The notes under the pieces: generated by a model
The model's database searches: none
Seen by the model: the letters and a program-made list of their open reading frames with translations, nothing else
What the model was told of the DNA's origin: nothing
Part shown: piece after piece, positions 5,509 through 13,220 of the stretch
How the letters are laid out: every line of letters starts with the position of its first letter
Position numbering within the stretch: position 1 is the stretch's first letter
NCBI GenBank assembly: GCA_002470605.1
Contig: DKND01000102.1
Location: 30,178-45,126 of the forward strand
Reading direction: 5' to 3'
Length of the DNA stretch: 14,949 nucleotides
Source of the DNA: Opitutia bacterium UBA7397
GTDB taxonomy: Bacteria > Verrucomicrobiota > Verrucomicrobiia > Opitutales > UBA953
Translations under genes and position numbers: made by a program

Positions 5509-7680
5509 GTGAAATACCCCATGAGACTCCTGCGTGCTTTCCCCCTGTCGCTTTTGACCCTTTGTCTCCTGATTGGCCAAGGCCAGTTGGCATTGGCCGC
5601 CAAGAAGCCCGAAACCAAGGCCGTCAAAAAGGAAGAGAAGGCTAATCCCTCAGTCATCACGAAGGTGACGCCCGTCGCGGAGATTGCCCGCCAGAGCGCA
5701 ATTTGGCACCAATGGACCGACGTCGAAGGTCGGAAGGTGGATGCGATGTTCTGCGCTTTCAGTCAGGATTTTATCACTATTCAGACCAAGGATGGGAAAA
5801 CCTTCCACTTTAACGTCAATATCCTCATTCCGGAAGATCGGGAGTTTGCCGTCGCTTGTGCGGGTAAGGATAAGGAAGCCTCCTTTAGTCCGGCCGTGAT
5901 CGCGGCGGCGTCGGCGGATGTCGATCGTCTGATCCAGGCTGTTTTAGCAAGTAAGGAGCAGAAGCCTAATCCTTTGGCGACGGATGAGCAGTTCTTGCGC
6001 CGGATTTACGTGGATGCCATTGGCCGGGTGCCTACGGCGGAGGAAGCGAACGAATTCTTGAATGATGCGGCCGGTAACAAACGAGCGAAGCTGATCGATA
6101 AGTTGGTTTATTCCCCTGGTTATACGATGCAGATGTTCAATTGGATGGCGGACCTCTTACGCGTCAAAGACACCTTCGGCAAGGGAATCCCGGCGTTTAC
6201 TTTCGAAGACTGGCTAAAGTCCCGCATCGCTTCGAATGCGCCTTGGAATCAGCTGGTAAAGGAAATGGTCACGGCCGATGGCCGATTAACCGACAATGGC
6301 GCCGCAGGCTTCATGTTATTCGATGCCGACATGCCTTTGGATGGGGTTTCGAACCTCATGACCACATTCTTGGGTACGAACATGGCCTGTGCCCAGTGTC
6401 ACGACCACCCCTTGGCGGAGTGGAAACAGAGGGATTTCTTCCAGATGGCCTCCTTCTTCGGTGCGACGGATGGTAAGAACGAAGCGATCCAGAGGCAGAT
6501 ACAGGGGACATTAAAGGCAGACCCAACCCTGCCGAAGCAAGCCGTCATTAAAATCGCTCTGGTGAATTCCTACCGATTAGAAGATCAGAGCAAGAATACC
6601 CTGACGTTCCCCATGGACTATAAATATAAGGACGCCAAACCAAGTTCCCCGGTCTCGCCTGTGCTGATCAGCTGGGATAAGGGCGATGCCAAATTACCCA
6701 TTTATAAGTTGGATACGATGCATCCTTCGCAGCTCCGCGATGAGTTCGCCCGCTGGTTGACCAGTCCGCAGAACCCACGCTTTGCCACGAACATCGCCAA
6801 CCGCCTTTGGAAGAAAGCCTTTGGCTTGGCCGTGCTCGAGCCCGTCGTGGATATCGATGACCTGAGCCAGGCGAGCAGCCCCGAGTTATTGGCCCACCTC
6901 ACCTCCGTGATGAAGGCCGCTCGCTTTGATATGCGGGAATTTCAGCGGGTCATTTATAATTCTCGGACTTACCAGAGCGGCGCCAGTGTCACCCCTGATC
7001 TCGCCAAGGGACCTTATCTTTTCAACGGTCCGCTCGTGCGTCGCCTGACTGCGGAGCAAGCCTGGGACAGTTTCGTGGTCAATTCGGTCGGGACCAACGC
7101 CGACAATATCTTGCTGCGGCGCTCGGACACCTTGATGGCGTATTCCTTGCCTGATGGCAAAGTCACCGCTGCGGTCGTTCACAAGGTCATCGATAGCGTC
7201 AACAAGAACGGAAAAGGAAAGAGTTTGACGGACGGCAAGAAAACCGGGGGCGGCTCTACGATGGGCTTAGCTACGGGATACGAAGGCGAAAAACCTATCA
7301 CCCGTTTCAGCATGACCATGGCCCGGGCCAGCGAGTTGCCCCAGCCAGCCTCCGAGTCCCATTTCTTGCGACTCTTCGGACAGGGCGACCGCCTGTTGAC
7401 GGATTCTGCGACGAATGACGGCAGCGTACCTCAGGTGCTGCAGATGATGAACGGTTCGATCGGGAAACTTGTTTCTGACCCCACCGGTGTGGCCATCGGT
7501 GCCGCTCTGAAATCGAAAGCGACCGACGGTTCGATACATTCACTTTACCTTTCCTACCTTTCGCGCCATCCGACTCCGGTCGAATTAGCTGCCGCCCAGA
7601 AAGGCCTGGCCAACGGCTTGCACCTGGCTGACCTGGCCTGGGTCTTGGCTAACACCCGTGAATTCTTATTTATCCAATGA
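5509..7680 (+). CDS. secreted DUF1549/DUF1553 protein with N-terminal SHD1 domain (Planctomycetes/Verrucomicrobia type)
   Basis: A 723-residue protein from the GTG at 5509; the ATG at 5521 (719 residues) is the more likely start because it places M-R-L-L-R directly before a hydrophobic signal peptide ending LALA-A (27-31 in GTG numbering). A Lys/Glu-rich linker (32-45) leads to an SHD1-like domain (about 67-112: W-T-D-x-x-G-R-x-V-x-A then DGKTFHF). DUF1549 follows (about 135-340) with the family's C294-A-Q-C297-H298-DHP motif, which looks like a c-type haem site. The C-terminal half is DUF1553 (about 400-720; RFATNIANRLWKKAFG, YNSRTYQ, LTAEQAWDSF). The family is abundant in Planctomycetes and Verrucomicrobia and linked by context to polysaccharide degradation, but no biochemical function is known to me. 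It is coupled to DUF1501 by an ATGA overlap, the standard partner arrangement. Confidence 0.92.
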   Translation: MKYPMRLLRAFPLSLLTLCLLIGQGQLALAAKKPETKAVKKEEKANPSVITKVTPVAEIARQSAIWHQWTDVEGRKVDAMFCAFSQDFITIQTKDGKTFHFNVNILIPEDREFAVACAGKDKEASFSPAVIAAASADVDRLIQAVLASKEQKPNPLATDEQFLRRIYVDAIGRVPTAEEANEFLNDAAGNKRAKLIDKLVYSPGYTMQMFNWMADLLRVKDTFGKGIPAFTFEDWLKSRIASNAPWNQLVKEMVTADGRLTDNGAAGFMLFDADMPLDGVSNLMTTFLGTNMACAQCHDHPLAEWKQRDFFQMASFFGATDGKNEAIQRQIQGTLKADPTLPKQAVIKIALVNSYRLEDQSKNTLTFPMDYKYKDAKPSSPVSPVLISWDKGDAKLPIYKLDTMHPSQLRDEFARWLTSPQNPRFATNIANRLWKKAFGLAVLEPVVDIDDLSQASSPELLAHLTSVMKAARFDMREFQRVIYNSRTYQSGASVTPDLAKGPYLFNGPLVRRLTAEQAWDSFVVNSVGTNADNILLRRSDTLMAYSLPDGKVTAAVVHKVIDSVNKNGKGKSLTDGKKTGGGSTMGLATGYEGEKPITRFSMTMARASELPQPASESHFLRLFGQGDRLLTDSATNDGSVPQVLQMMNGSIGKLVSDPTGVAIGAALKSKATDGSIHSLYLSYLSRHPTPVELAAAQKGLANGLHLADLAWVLANTREFLFIQ

Positions 7681-8981
7681 TCTCACCTACATTCGCCAAT
7701 CAACTTCGGACGCCCGAAGACCGTCGTACTTTCATCGAACGTTGTGCGAAGATTTCTTTCGGCCTGAGTGTCCTGCCTTTTTTCACGCGCGTCGCGGATG
7801 CGGCGGAAAAGCAGGGTGCGGCGGTGCCGAACGCAGCTCTGCCAGGCTTCGGTAAGGCGAAGCGCGTAATCTTCTTGGAGCTCGCGGGCGGGATGTCGCA
7901 CATTGACACCTTCGACCCGAAAAAGGGTGAGACCAAGGGGCCAGGTTCGGCGATCCCGACGCGGGCGGATTTCCAATTGACCTCCTACCTTCCGGAGATT
8001 GCTGGGGTAGCCGATAAAATTACTGTCATCCGTTCCATGACCGCCAAAGTCGGCGTACACGCCTCGGCCGCCTACCTAATGCGGACGGGCTTCGAGAAAC
8101 GTGGGACCATCCAACATCCGACATTAGGAGCTTGGGCACAGCATTACCTGGGTGGCAGTCATAAGACCTTGCCGTCCTCCGTGGCCATCAATCGCTCGTC
8201 GAATCATGGTAACGGATGGTTCCCTGCTTCGCACTCACCTCTACCAATCTTGAGTCCCGAAGATGGCTTGATGAATACGAAAAGCATTGAGTCGGAAGAA
8301 GTGCAAGCGAAGCGTGCCGAACTCCTGATTGCCCTGGACGCCGGTTTCGGTAAAAAGGCCGCGGACGAAAACGTAAAAGCATACAACGAGTTTTACGATA
8401 CAACCTTCCAGTTGATGAAGAGTAAGGACCTCAAGGCCTTCGATCTGAGTTCGGAAACCAAAGAGACCCGCGCGCGTTATGGTAAAAGCAAGTTCGGCCA
8501 AGGCTGCTTGCTCGCCCGACGTCTGGTAGAAAACGGCGTTCGTTTTGTCGAAGTATCCAGCGGTGGTTGGGATATGCACGCAAGCTTGGACGACAGTATG
8601 GCTGATCGCGGGGGTGAACTTGACCACGTTTTCGCAACGCTGATTGAAGACCTCGAAGCGCGTGGCCTTTTGGATTCAACCTTGGTCGCCATCACGACGG
8701 AGTTCGGTCGCAAGCCCGAATTCAAGGGCGGCGGTCGCGGCCACCATCCTTTGGTCTTCTCGACGGTCTTGGCCGGCGGCGGCGTGAAGCGCGGTTATGT
8801 CCATGGAACGAGCGACGCCAAAGGTTATGCGCCGGAAAAAGACCCCGTCACCGTGGGTAGTTTTCACGCTTCCATCGCCCATGCAGCTGGACTTCCGGTT
8901 GAGCAAGAAATCATGACCCCAGCCGGTCGCCCGATGGTGATTGGAAATAAAGCCAAACCCGTCCTCGGGCTCTTCGCTTAA
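7677..8981 (+). CDS. DUF1501 family protein with Tat-type signal (sulfatase/phosphatase-fold relative)
   Basis: A 434-residue protein. Its ATG (7677) overlaps the TGA of the DUF1549/1553 gene as ATGA, so it is probably translated by coupling; no Shine-Dalgarno is seen. D15-R-R-T-F-I20 followed by a hydrophobic stretch and A-D-A-A (40-43) is a twin-arginine signal, as DUF1501 proteins usually have, implying export after folding. Family elements include VIFLELAGGMSHIDTFDPK (about 64-82), KITVIRSM, the SSGGWDMHASL stretch (metal-site region), ITTEFGRKPE, and GRGHHPLVFSTVLAGGGVKRGYVHG near the C-terminus. DUF1501 is related to alkaline phosphatase/sulfatase-fold enzymes; the His and Asp residues in these stretches would bind metal. 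The substrate is unknown. Its stop shares a TTAA with the convergent MenH-like gene, so no terminator separates them. Confidence 0.93.
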   Translation: MISPTFANQLRTPEDRRTFIERCAKISFGLSVLPFFTRVADAAEKQGAAVPNAALPGFGKAKRVIFLELAGGMSHIDTFDPKKGETKGPGSAIPTRADFQLTSYLPEIAGVADKITVIRSMTAKVGVHASAAYLMRTGFEKRGTIQHPTLGAWAQHYLGGSHKTLPSSVAINRSSNHGNGWFPASHSPLPILSPEDGLMNTKSIESEEVQAKRAELLIALDAGFGKKAADENVKAYNEFYDTTFQLMKSKDLKAFDLSSETKETRARYGKSKFGQGCLLARRLVENGVRFVEVSSGGWDMHASLDDSMADRGGELDHVFATLIEDLEARGLLDSTLVAITTEFGRKPEFKGGGRGHHPLVFSTVLAGGGVKRGYVHGTSDAKGYAPEKDPVTVGSFHASIAHAAGLPVEQEIMTPAGRPMVIGNKAKPVLGLFA

Positions 8982-9796
8982 CTCAGCAGTGCCGCCAGAT
9001 CGCCAGGTTGTTCGAGATGGACGGCATGGCCGGCCTGTTCAACGACGCTAAGACGCGCTCGCGGCATGTGTGCCCCCATCTGTAGGGCTAGCTCGGTAAA
9101 TTTGGGATCAAATTCGCCGGTGATGAGATCGACTGGGAAGCGAATTTCTTTGAGCCGATGCCAAAGTGAGGGGAGGGTGCCGGTGCCGACGTTTTCCAGA
9201 CTTAGGGCCAAGGCCTCCGGATGATTCAGTGCTCTTTGAGCTAGGAGTGGCTTGAGTCGCTCGGTGGGCAGTTTGAAAAGCGAGTGAAAGAAAGGCTGAT
9301 GGTGCCAATAATTATAAAATGCATCCAGGCCCTGGGTTCTGATGAAAGTCGCGAGGGCGGCGTCAGCGAGTTGGCGCTCCTGGCGTTCTTCGCCGGTTTT
9401 TAGACCAGGGCTGGCGCCGATCAAAATGAGTCGGGCGATGCGCTCAGGATGGGCGATGGCCCAGTGGAGGGCCAGCCGACCGCCCATCGAATAGCCCAAA
9501 AGCGTAATGGGGCCGCTCGTGCCGGCCGCTTGATCGATGATGTTCAGGTGATTGGCTAGCGAATACGCCGTGGTGGCGGTGAGGTCGCGCAAGGAGCCGT
9601 GACCTGGGAAATCGGGAGCGATGAGCGACCGGTCGGGTGGCAGGCAGGAACGAAGGGCGGAAAAGTCCCAGCTTGAGCCCGTAAAGCCATGTAGTGCGAC
9701 AATGGGGGGCATGGTGGCGGGTTGCAGGTTTAGGGATGAGGGAGTTCGCAGGCAGCCCGTCAGTGAGGGCGTTAGGGTAACCTTTAGATTATCCAT
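8978..9796 (-). CDS. menH: MenH-like alpha/beta hydrolase (2-succinyl-6-hydroxy-2,4-cyclohexadiene-1-carboxylate synthase family)
   Basis: A 272-residue alpha/beta hydrolase from the ATG at 9794-9796. It has the oxyanion segment LHGFTGSSWDF (35-45), DFPGHG (62-67), nucleophile elbow GYS103MGGRLAL, acid D230 in GEFDPKF, and catalytic H257 in QAGHAVHLE. The combination of GYSMGGR, a Trp-rich mid-section (YWHHQPFF), LSLENVGTGTLPSLW and GEFDPKF matches MenH, which removes pyruvate from SEPHCHC in menaquinone synthesis. No other men gene is in the window, so a related hydrolase is possible. A TTG start at 9820 would add 8 residues, and the internal ATG at 9712 would give 244 residues beginning right at the first core strand. 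I prefer 9796 because a TATTTT box lies just upstream and the family usually has residues before that strand. Residues 1-28 look poorly conserved. Confidence 0.78.
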   Translation of the reverse strand: MDNLKVTLTPSLTGCLRTPSSLNLQPATMPPIVALHGFTGSSWDFSALRSCLPPDRSLIAPDFPGHGSLRDLTATTAYSLANHLNIIDQAAGTSGPITLLGYSMGGRLALHWAIAHPERIARLILIGASPGLKTGEERQERQLADAALATFIRTQGLDAFYNYWHHQPFFHSLFKLPTERLKPLLAQRALNHPEALALSLENVGTGTLPSLWHRLKEIRFPVDLITGEFDPKFTELALQMGAHMPRARLSVVEQAGHAVHLEQPGDLAALLS

Positions 9797-9841
9797 AAGA
9801 CAGCCAAAATATGGGAACAAATGCAGGGCGGATTGACTCTA

Positions 9842-9847
9842 TAAAAT
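9842..9847 (+). promoter_or_regulatory. candidate -10 box for the flavin reductase-like gene
   Basis: TAAAAT, within a TATAAAAT run starting at 9840, lies seven bases before the ATG at 9855, which again suggests a near-leaderless mRNA. I see no good -35 match at 16-18 bases and no Shine-Dalgarno. The reverse strand of the same run reads TATTTTATAGAGT and may also serve the divergent MenH-like gene. Confidence 0.35.
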
Positions 9848-9854
9848 ACCCCCT

Positions 9855-10340
9855 ATGTCCGGCATTCGCGTCAAACCATGGAACCGTGTCGACGGCCCGA
9901 TTTACAGTCTTTCCACGACTGCAAACGGTCGCGGAAATTTAAATATCTGCAGTTACGTCACCCCGATTTCGATGAAGCCCAAGCGCTTCATCGTGGGGAT
10001 CTTCAAGGATACCAAAACTTTGGAAAATCTGGAAGCCAACCCCATCGGTTTATTGAATTACATGGCATTAGATCAGGCGAACCACGTCAATCTGCTCGGC
10101 AAGAAAACCGGCAACACGATGGATAAGATCGCGAAGCTCGGAGATCAGATCGAGCACGTTGGCGATGGGCTTTATAAACTCAAGGGGGCCTTGGCGATCT
10201 TGCGGCTCAAATTCATGGAGCGGATGGATTGCGGCGATCACTGGGCATGGTTGGCCCATGTCGACTCCTACGAGAACTTGCGCGAAGCCGAACCGCTTAC
10301 CTTGGATGAGTTGAAGCGGTTGAAGCTAATCTTGGCCTAA
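9855..10340 (+). CDS. flavin reductase-like domain protein (FMN-binding split barrel)
   Basis: A 161-residue cytoplasmic protein, about the usual length for single-domain flavin reductase-like proteins. The N-terminal part has the pattern seen in this family: Y-S-L-S-T-T, then GRGNLNICSYVTPIS (about 26-40), where the small/Asn-containing strand contacts FMN phosphate, followed by KRFIVGIFKDTKTLENL (44-60), the strand plus 'T..nl..' segment. The later HWAWLAHVDSYE stretch (about 128-139) matches the last barrel strands. Members reduce FMN/FAD with NAD(P)H for a partner oxygenase, or simply bind FMN. No oxygenase is adjacent, so the partner is unknown. The gene is divergent from the MenH-like gene and ends before a strong bidirectional terminator. 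Confidence 0.82.
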   Translation: MSGIRVKPWNRVDGPIYSLSTTANGRGNLNICSYVTPISMKPKRFIVGIFKDTKTLENLEANPIGLLNYMALDQANHVNLLGKKTGNTMDKIAKLGDQIEHVGDGLYKLKGALAILRLKFMERMDCGDHWAWLAHVDSYENLREAEPLTLDELKRLKLILA

Positions 10341-10396
10341 AGGCCAAGAGGGGGCACGCTGGCAAGTGGGCACGGTTAGAATGTAAGGCAAAAGAA

Positions 10397-10417
10397 GAGC
10401 CGGACTAAGTCCGGCTC
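10397..10417. terminator. bidirectional rho-independent terminator
   Basis: GAGCCGGAC and GTCCGGCTC form a perfect 9-bp GC-rich stem with a TAA loop. On the plus strand CTTTGG follows; on the minus strand TTCTTTTG follows. It sits between the convergent flavin reductase-like gene (stop at 10340) and speA (stop at 10427) and should end both transcripts. The tract is better on the minus (speA) side. Confidence 0.85.
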
Positions 10418-10426
10418 CTTTGGTGC

Positions 10427-12379
10427 TTATTTCTTTTTGGACACCTTACGCTTTACCACTGTCTCGGTGCGTTGCGGGATAAGGTAGGTGCGGCCGCGGA
10501 TGAGGCGTTCGTAGAGGTCGACCATCGCCACGCCTTCGCGGGGGCGGACAGAGTCGGCTTTGGTCGCGCGATCGACTTGGCGTTTAAGCATCCGGCAAAG
10601 GTCTTCGGCGTTATATTGAATCATGCCCAGGATGCGTTCGACAGAGTAACCCGGGATGCTTTCTTCGATGTAGAAGCCATCTTCTTCGTCGTCTTCCAGG
10701 AAGACGTGGGCTTCATTCACGCGGCCGAAGAGATTGTGGAGGTCGCCCATGATATCTTGGTAGGCGCCGACCATGAAGGCACCGATGTAGTAAGGTTGAC
10801 CTTCCTTAAGTGGGTGGAGGGAGAGCGTGTGCCGGACGTCTTCGAGGTCGATGAAATCGTCGACCTTACCGTCGGAGTCGCAGGTGATGTCCACGAGCGT
10901 AGCCTGGACGCTGGGGCGTTCGTTGAGGCGATGGATGGGCGCAATAGGGAAGAGCTGATCAAGGGCCCAGTGGTCGAGGAGTGATTGGAAGACCGAGAAG
11001 TTGCAGACGTATTGTTCGGCCAGCATCGAGTCAAGACGCGCCAATTCGTCAGGGACGTCGGAAGTATGGGCTAAATCGGAACGAATTTGCCGGCAAATAT
11101 CCCAGAAAAGTCGGTCGGCGAGGGCGCGGTCTTCGAGTCGCAGGTTGCCTAAGCTGAAGCGAGCGTGGGCTTCTTCACGCTTCTCTTTTGCATCGTGATA
11201 GCGTTCGAGTGGGTCGAACTTACGTTTGTTCTTACGGACAGCGTCCAGTTCCCGGATGACTTGATGGAGTTTGCCGTTGGGCAGCTTGGCCGAGCCCTCG
11301 TCGCGGGTGATGCGGTCGACGGCTTCGAAGATTAGGATGGAATGCGGCGCCACGAGGGCGCGGCCAGATTCGGAGACGATATCCGGAAGTTCGACCCCGC
11401 TTTCGTCGCAGATTTGTTTGACGTTCGCGACGACGTCGCGGGCGTAGACTTCCATGCTGTAATTCATGGAAGATTCGAAGGCGGACCGGCTGCCGTCGTA
11501 GTCGATCCCGAGCCCACCACCGACATCCAGGAGCCCCATCGGGAACCCCATGCGCTTTAGTTCGCAATAGAAGCGGGTCGCTTCGATGACGGCTTTCTTG
11601 ATTGTCCCGATATTAGGGACTTGAGAACCGATGTGGAAGTGGACCAGACGCAGGGCGTCCTTCATCTTGGCCTTTGAGAGCTTACTTGCGGCTTCGACGA
11701 TTTCGGAAGCCGTCAGGCCGAACTTGGCGTTCTCGCCGGTACTGGAAGCCCATTTGCCTTCGCCAGCGGTCGTTAGTTTAACACGGATACCGATGTGGGG
11801 CTGGACGCCCATCCGACGGGCGATGCGGATGATGGCATCGATTTCGGAAAGTTGTTCGACGACGATGATGGTCTGCTTGCCGAGGCGGCGGCCCATGAGG
11901 GCGAGCTCGATATATTCTTCGTCTTTGTAACCGTTGCAGATTAGGAGGGCCTTGCGGTTTTCAAGTAGGGCGAGCGCGATAATCAGTTCGGGCTTGGAGC
12001 CAGCTTCGAGTCCGAAATCATATTCTTCGCCAGCGTCGAGGATTTCTTCTACGACCTCGCGGAGTTGATTCACCTTGATCGGGAAGACGCCGCGGTAACG
12101 TCCGGTGTAATCTTCTTCTTCGATGGCGCGGCGGAAAGCCTCGTTGATCTGCGTGACGCGGTGGCGCAGTAGGTCTTGGACGCGGATGGTCAGCGGGGGT
12201 TTAAGGCCCGAGGCTTCGACCTCCTTGACGATATCCGTGATGCGGATTTTGCGGTGATCGCCCTTGGGGTGCACGCAGAGGTGCCCTTGCGGGTCGACGG
12301 AGAAGTTATTACCTCCCCAGCGTTTAAAGCCGTAGTACTCTTCGGCGTCTTTAGTTGTCCAAGGCTGTGGTTTGCTCAC
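10427..12379 (-). CDS. speA: biosynthetic arginine decarboxylase
   Basis: A 650-residue PLP enzyme converting arginine to agmatine and CO2, the first step of the agmatine route to putrescine. The length matches the family (about 630-660). The N-terminus W-x-x-x-D-A-E-x-Y-Y-G-F-x-R-W-G-x-x-x-F is a SpeA hallmark. The PLP lysine is K102 in RGVFPIKVNQ. HFHIGSQ and GGGLGIDYDGS are the barrel's PLP-phosphate elements. SESGRALVAPHS and VDITCDSDGKVDDFI (with the substrate-site Cys/Asp) are in the C-terminal beta-domain. The start is GTG at 12377-12379, because the conserved N-terminus begins within a few residues; there is no clear Shine-Dalgarno. The C-terminus ends in a basic tail (KRKVSKKK). No agmatinase or agmatine deiminase gene lies nearby. 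It is divergent from the SMUG1-like gene. Confidence 0.96.
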   Translation of the reverse strand: MSKPQPWTTKDAEEYYGFKRWGGNNFSVDPQGHLCVHPKGDHRKIRITDIVKEVEASGLKPPLTIRVQDLLRHRVTQINEAFRRAIEEEDYTGRYRGVFPIKVNQLREVVEEILDAGEEYDFGLEAGSKPELIIALALLENRKALLICNGYKDEEYIELALMGRRLGKQTIIVVEQLSEIDAIIRIARRMGVQPHIGIRVKLTTAGEGKWASSTGENAKFGLTASEIVEAASKLSKAKMKDALRLVHFHIGSQVPNIGTIKKAVIEATRFYCELKRMGFPMGLLDVGGGLGIDYDGSRSAFESSMNYSMEVYARDVVANVKQICDESGVELPDIVSESGRALVAPHSILIFEAVDRITRDEGSAKLPNGKLHQVIRELDAVRKNKRKFDPLERYHDAKEKREEAHARFSLGNLRLEDRALADRLFWDICRQIRSDLAHTSDVPDELARLDSMLAEQYVCNFSVFQSLLDHWALDQLFPIAPIHRLNERPSVQATLVDITCDSDGKVDDFIDLEDVRHTLSLHPLKEGQPYYIGAFMVGAYQDIMGDLHNLFGRVNEAHVFLEDDEEDGFYIEESIPGYSVERILGMIQYNAEDLCRMLKRQVDRATKADSVRPREGVAMVDLYERLIRGRTYLIPQRTETVVKRKVSKKK

Positions 12380-12489
12380 GTGAGTAGACAGGGGACTTTT
12401 TAACCTACGGGGGGAAGCGCAAGGTGAAATCTTACCTCCCGCTCTCCCTTCCGGCTCGACCCGAGGGTAGGCGAGGATTGTCTGGGTGT

Positions 12490-13218
12490 ATGCCAGCGGA
12501 TGCCGTCATCAAAGCGACACACGTGTTACGGAAGGCATTAGCTGGCCTTTCCTTCCCGTCTCCGGCGGATTACGTATACCGTCCCTTGGACTACGCCTGG
12601 GAGGCACATGAAGCCTACCTAAGGCGTTACGCGGCCGCCGGGCCAAGGAAGATCTTATTTTTGGGGATGAATCCTGGGCCGTTCGGAATGGCGCAGACGG
12701 GCGTACCTTTCGGTGAGATCGCCGCCGTCCGGGATTGGATGGGCATCGAACTGCCCGTGGGGCGTCCAGACGTCGAGCACCCAGGGAAGAAAGTGACGGG
12801 CTTCGCCTGTCACCGTTCGGAAGTGAGCGGGCGTCGGCTTTGGGGCCTATGCCAAGAGCGATTCGGCACGGCGGATAAATTCTTCGCGAACCACGTCGTC
12901 CATAATTATTGTCCATTGCTTTTTTTGGAGAACACCCAGTTGGGGCGTAATGTCATTCCGGAGGAACTACCAAACGAAATTATGGCTCCAGTAAATCGTG
13001 CCTGTGACCAGTTGCTCCGCTCGATGGTCGAGGCGTTGCAGATCAAGAGTGTGGTCGGCGTCGGCGGTTACGCCGAGACGCGGGCGCAGGAAGCCTTGGC
13101 TGGGCTGGCGGTGAAATTTGCAAAAGTGCCGCATCCGAGTCCGGCGAATCCAGTCGCTAATCGCGGTTGGTCGGCAGCCGCGACCAAGGCTTTAGTCGAA
13201 CAAGGAGTCTGGTCCTGA
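12490..13218 (+). CDS. SMUG1-type uracil-DNA glycosylase (UDG family 3)
   Basis: A 242-residue protein from ATG 12490 that should remove uracil and related lesions from DNA as the first step of base-excision repair. Motif 1 is GMNPGPFGMAQTGVPFG (59-75), with N61 at the catalytic Asn position. The stretch RDWMGIELPVG and then SEVSGRRLWG matches the family's middle part, FANHVVHNYCPLLFLE the uracil-binding strand with its His-Asn, and H215-PSPANPVANRGW the final motif with the catalytic-site His. These are close to vertebrate SMUG1 rather than to bacterial Ung. The frame extends upstream to a GTG at 12424, but those 22 residues are Pro/Arg-rich and outside the conserved fold, so I chose the ATG. 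Two bases separate its stop from the methyltransferase ATG, so the two form an operon. The 110-base gap to speA shows no clear site. Confidence 0.93.
   Translation: MPADAVIKATHVLRKALAGLSFPSPADYVYRPLDYAWEAHEAYLRRYAAAGPRKILFLGMNPGPFGMAQTGVPFGEIAAVRDWMGIELPVGRPDVEHPGKKVTGFACHRSEVSGRRLWGLCQERFGTADKFFANHVVHNYCPLLFLENTQLGRNVIPEELPNEIMAPVNRACDQLLRSMVEALQIKSVVGVGGYAETRAQEALAGLAVKFAKVPHPSPANPVANRGWSAAATKALVEQGVWS
13202..13207 (+). promoter_or_regulatory. Shine-Dalgarno-like AAGGAG supporting the methyltransferase start
   Basis: AAGGAG lies 13 bases before the ATG at 13221, inside the end of the SMUG1-like gene. The spacing is long, but this is one of very few Shine-Dalgarno-like sequences in the window. 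It supports the ATG over the TTG at 13167, which would overlap the glycosylase gene by 52 bases. Confidence 0.4.
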
Positions 13219-13220
13219 TC

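Noticed and set aside
10472..10984. 170-codon open frame on the plus strand inside speA
   Set aside because: Antisense to strongly conserved SpeA sequence; the product has no recognisable domain or start signal.
12424..12489. Upstream GTG start extending the SMUG1-like protein by 22 residues
   Set aside because: The added Pro/Arg-rich segment lies outside the conserved fold, and no ribosome-binding site precedes it. The choice is not certain.
13167..13220. Upstream TTG start extending the methyltransferase by 18 residues
   Set aside because: It would overlap the glycosylase gene by 52 bases, and the added residues are unlike the family; the ATG at 13221 gives the usual length.
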